From Chlamydiota bacterium (GTDB lineage Bacteria > Chlamydiota > Chlamydiia > Chlamydiales > JAJFMK01), in contig JAJFMK010000261.1 of NCBI GenBank assembly GCA_021772215.1, forward strand, positions 1-7,452: a stretch of 7,452 bases of DNA. Direction: 5' to 3'. Both the position numbers and the translations under genes were made by a program. The notes below the pieces were generated by a model, which searched no databases, was not told the DNA's origin, and saw nothing but the letters and a program-made list of their open reading frames with translations. Shown one piece after another: positions 5,286 through 7,452 of the stretch (its first letter is position 1; each line of letters starts with the position of its first letter).

Positions 5286-7398
5286 TCCCCTCTTTTTTTT
5301 TCTACTTCTGCCCGTTTTGGCTGCTGCCTTCACCCCTCCGCAGATCGTCACCGAGCTTGTAAAGCATGGCATTGTCGTCGACATCAAAAATCCCGTCTAT
5401 GAACAGGGCGCCCTCACAACACAAGAGGGGGGCATCATCAAAGGGCCCGGCATCCGCATCCAGGCGCGCCGCATCAGCTGCATCCTGTCCGGTGAAGAAG
5501 ATGAGGGGCCTCTGCTCTTTGCCGAAGGAGACCTCCTTGTCGAATATGATGATTACGCTTTTGTCGGCTGCCAGATCGTCTATGACTTCCAAAAGCGCGA
5601 AGGCTGGATCTTAGATGGAACCTTCAGCGCTGAGCCGTGGTTCGTAGGCGCTAAGCGCATCTTCTTACTCTCTGATGGCACCTACTGCTTTGAGGAGGCT
5701 GAGATCACGACAAGCGAATGCACAAATCCCGAGTGGGCAATCACAGCTAAACGGGGCGATCTTAAGTGTAACCGCTATCTGAAGACCTATGATGTACAGT
5801 TTCGTCTTTTTGACTTCCCTATCTTCTGGATCCCCTGGTTTAAGTGCGACCTTGATACCTTCTTAGACAACCCAATTCGGATTCGCTTTAGAAACGACAG
5901 CAGACAGGGGGCGAGGCTCGGCTTTATCTATGAGGTCTACTCCTGGACTAACAGCAAGATCTTCTTCCGCTTCGACTGGCGCTTTAACCGCGGCCCTGGA
6001 GCGGCTATTGAGACCGAGTATATCTCCCCCGACCGGCGAGAGTGGGCCTTTACTACCTCCTACTACGCGCGCGACAGCTCCATCGAAGACCCTAACGAGC
6101 GCACCCGCTACCGCTTTCAGGGAATCTACGGCCTGCGCACTCTCGACAACCGCACCCGCCTCGACCTCTCCTACGACAAGCTGAGCGACAAGGAGATGGC
6201 AACCGACTATGCGGAAAAAGATTTAGAGCTCAAAACGGGTAAGAGAACGCAGTTCAATTTCCGCCATGTTGAGCCGTGGGCTATCACCAACGTCTTCTCC
6301 CGCGTGAAAATTAACTCCTTCCAGACTGTCAAACAGGAGCTACCCTCAGTCCTCTTTTCGCCCTACCCGCTCATCTCCTACCCCTCAGAGGTGATCTTAA
6401 TTAATAACTTTAAGATCAGCTACCTAGACTATCAATATGCGAAGTTTCACCCCGCTGTAGAGCACTACCACGCCGGCCGCGCTTTTGGCTCATCCAAGAT
6501 CCTACGCGCTATTCCTCTCGGAATTTTTACTGTTACACCAATGATCCATGGAACCGGTATCGTCTATAGCAATAGTGAAGATGGGGACTATAAGTGGCTA
6601 GGGCTCGCCGGCGGTGAGGTGGAGGCGAACAGCCGCCTCTCGAGGTGGTTTGGTGGCGCAAGGCATACGATCGAGCCCTATGGCAATTACAGCTACTACA
6701 CAAGACCTAGTGTCAATGCCAACGACCACTACATCTTCGACATCCAAGATGGCTGGAGCTACCTCCATCAGTTGCGCTTCGGTGTCAGAAACCTTCTCTA
6801 CTGCCACAGCGATAACTTCTTTCCCTCGAGAAAACTCACCCTCGACACCTACACCAACGCTTTCTTCGACACCCCACAGATCGGCACACTCTTCCCCAAG
6901 CTCTACTGCGACCTCCTTCTAGACACCACCCAGACCCTAAGACAGCAGGTTCAGACTGCCTGGGATCTGCAGCATGGCATGCTCGACCATCTCAATGTCC
7001 GTATCGACTGGACCGCCTCAGAATTCCTCGCCCTCGCCGCCGAATATCGCCACCGCAGCCCCTACGCCTGGCGAAAAATTGACTATGACAACTTCTTCTT
7101 AGATACCTTCCGTTATCAAGAGGATCTCTTAAACTCTGCTGTCTCAGACCGCCGCGACACCCTGCTGCTAAACTCCTACTTTCGCTTCCACTCCAACTGG
7201 GCCATCAAGTTTCAAATTCGCCACGGCTGGCTGCGCAAAGACGAGCCTAACTACACCGAATATGTGGTCGACTTTCTAACCACCATCCGCTCCATCTGGC
7301 ACCTCAAATTCACCTACCAAAAGCGCGAAGATGGCACCCGCGTCGCCCTCTACTTCAACCTATCACTAGACCGCCCTTCGGCCTGTCCTTTTCTTTAA
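5272..7398 (+). CDS. lptD: LptD-type LPS transport outer membrane protein
   Basis: The product is 708 residues (E. coli LptD: 784). A signal peptide (1-18, ending L-A-A-A) is followed by an OstA/LptA-like beta domain (about 33-165), including E-G-D-L-L-V and G-x-Y-x-F then T-T-S-E-C (146-150). Next comes the family signature, N-P-E-W-A-I-T-A (152-159) leading to F-D-F-P-I-F-W-I-P-W-F (180-190), the counterpart of E. coli P-V-P-I-F-Y-S-P-Y. Residues 200-700 are aromatic-rich beta-barrel sequence with R-H-T-I-E-P-Y (464-470). LptD forms the outer membrane channel that, with LptE, inserts LPS. Cysteines are at 70, 100, 139, 150, 166, 192, 511, 546 and 705, a different layout from E. coli. It overlaps the HEAT-repeat gene by 14 bases. 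A GTG at 5260 would add four residues. The family call is strong; function is by homology. Confidence 0.88.
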   Translation: MQRFSPLFFFLLLPVLAAAFTPPQIVTELVKHGIVVDIKNPVYEQGALTTQEGGIIKGPGIRIQARRISCILSGEEDEGPLLFAEGDLLVEYDDYAFVGCQIVYDFQKREGWILDGTFSAEPWFVGAKRIFLLSDGTYCFEEAEITTSECTNPEWAITAKRGDLKCNRYLKTYDVQFRLFDFPIFWIPWFKCDLDTFLDNPIRIRFRNDSRQGARLGFIYEVYSWTNSKIFFRFDWRFNRGPGAAIETEYISPDRREWAFTTSYYARDSSIEDPNERTRYRFQGIYGLRTLDNRTRLDLSYDKLSDKEMATDYAEKDLELKTGKRTQFNFRHVEPWAITNVFSRVKINSFQTVKQELPSVLFSPYPLISYPSEVILINNFKISYLDYQYAKFHPAVEHYHAGRAFGSSKILRAIPLGIFTVTPMIHGTGIVYSNSEDGDYKWLGLAGGEVEANSRLSRWFGGARHTIEPYGNYSYYTRPSVNANDHYIFDIQDGWSYLHQLRFGVRNLLYCHSDNFFPSRKLTLDTYTNAFFDTPQIGTLFPKLYCDLLLDTTQTLRQQVQTAWDLQHGMLDHLNVRIDWTASEFLALAAEYRHRSPYAWRKIDYDNFFLDTFRYQEDLLNSAVSDRRDTLLLNSYFRFHSNWAIKFQIRHGWLRKDEPNYTEYVVDFLTTIRSIWHLKFTYQKREDGTRVALYFNLSLDRPSACPFL
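7369..7396 (+). terminator. Weak terminator candidate inside the lptD 3' end
   Basis: Bases 7369-7371 pair with 7385-7387 and 7373-7375 with 7380-7382 around a CTTC loop, followed by TTTTCTTT (7389-7396), which reaches the lptD stop codon. The stem is short and interrupted. No better terminator occurs before the window ends. Confidence 0.3.
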
Positions 7399-7409
7399 AA
7401 AATTCCGTG

Positions 7410-7440
7410 TTCACTTCTCGTGCCAAAGCAAATGTATAAT
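7410..7440 (+). promoter_or_regulatory. Possible promoter of a gene beyond the right edge
   Basis: A perfect TATAAT (7435-7440) is preceded at 19 bases by TTCACT (7410-7415, four of six matches to TTGACA). The hexamer is convincing; the spacing is longer than ideal and the downstream gene is not in view. Confidence 0.4.
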
Positions 7441-7452
7441 TTTTCTTGATCT

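Noticed and set aside
5302..6922. Open frames overlapping lptD in other frames
   Set aside because: They overlap a gene with a conserved family signature and have biased Ser/Thr/Ala compositions; no independent support.

Overview
The window looks like chromosomal DNA of a member of the Chlamydiae, probably a Chlamydia-related (environmental) lineage. The evidence is a complete omcB gene, which encodes the large cysteine-rich outer-membrane-complex protein. It is preceded by a small OmcA-type cysteine-rich lipoprotein and by the 3' end of a third, extremely cysteine/proline-rich lipoprotein. The OmcA/OmcB pair is, to my knowledge, restricted to Chlamydiae. A lineage outside genus Chlamydia is inferred from three points: OmcB has a cysteine-rich rather than lysine-rich N-terminus, there is an extra cysteine-rich gene, and the omc genes lie next to maf. 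From memory, these loci are far apart in C. trachomatis.

Layout. 1-2306: cysteine-rich envelope cluster on the + strand, made of a partial Cys/Pro-rich lipoprotein (3-188), an intergenic hairpin (217-249), an omcA-like gene (283-480), omcB (533-2251) and a very strong UUCG-capped terminator (2277-2306). 2307-3010: no intact gene. The GC-rich half (2330-2769) reads on the minus strand as the 3' end of a decayed protein gene whose two reading frames join at a run of four C's (2647-2650). The rest (2770-3010) is AT-rich and carries several hairpins and one 46-codon open frame of doubtful status. 3011-7398: a tightly packed + strand operon behind a perfect TATAAT box, consisting of maf (3025-3609), a secreted HEAT-repeat protein (3606-5285, ATGA overlap) and an LptD-type LPS transport barrel (5272-7398, 14-base overlap). 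A further TATAAT near the right edge suggests another gene just outside.

How the genes fit together. Both blocks concern the cell envelope. The cysteine-rich proteins would form the disulfide-crosslinked layer that gives infectious chlamydial particles their rigidity. LptD inserts lipopolysaccharide into the outer membrane, and the HEAT-repeat protein, exported and translationally coupled to lptD, is a candidate partner of unknown function. Maf is a nucleotide-pool pyrophosphatase that shares the promoter. The decayed gene between the blocks may mark an old rearrangement junction.
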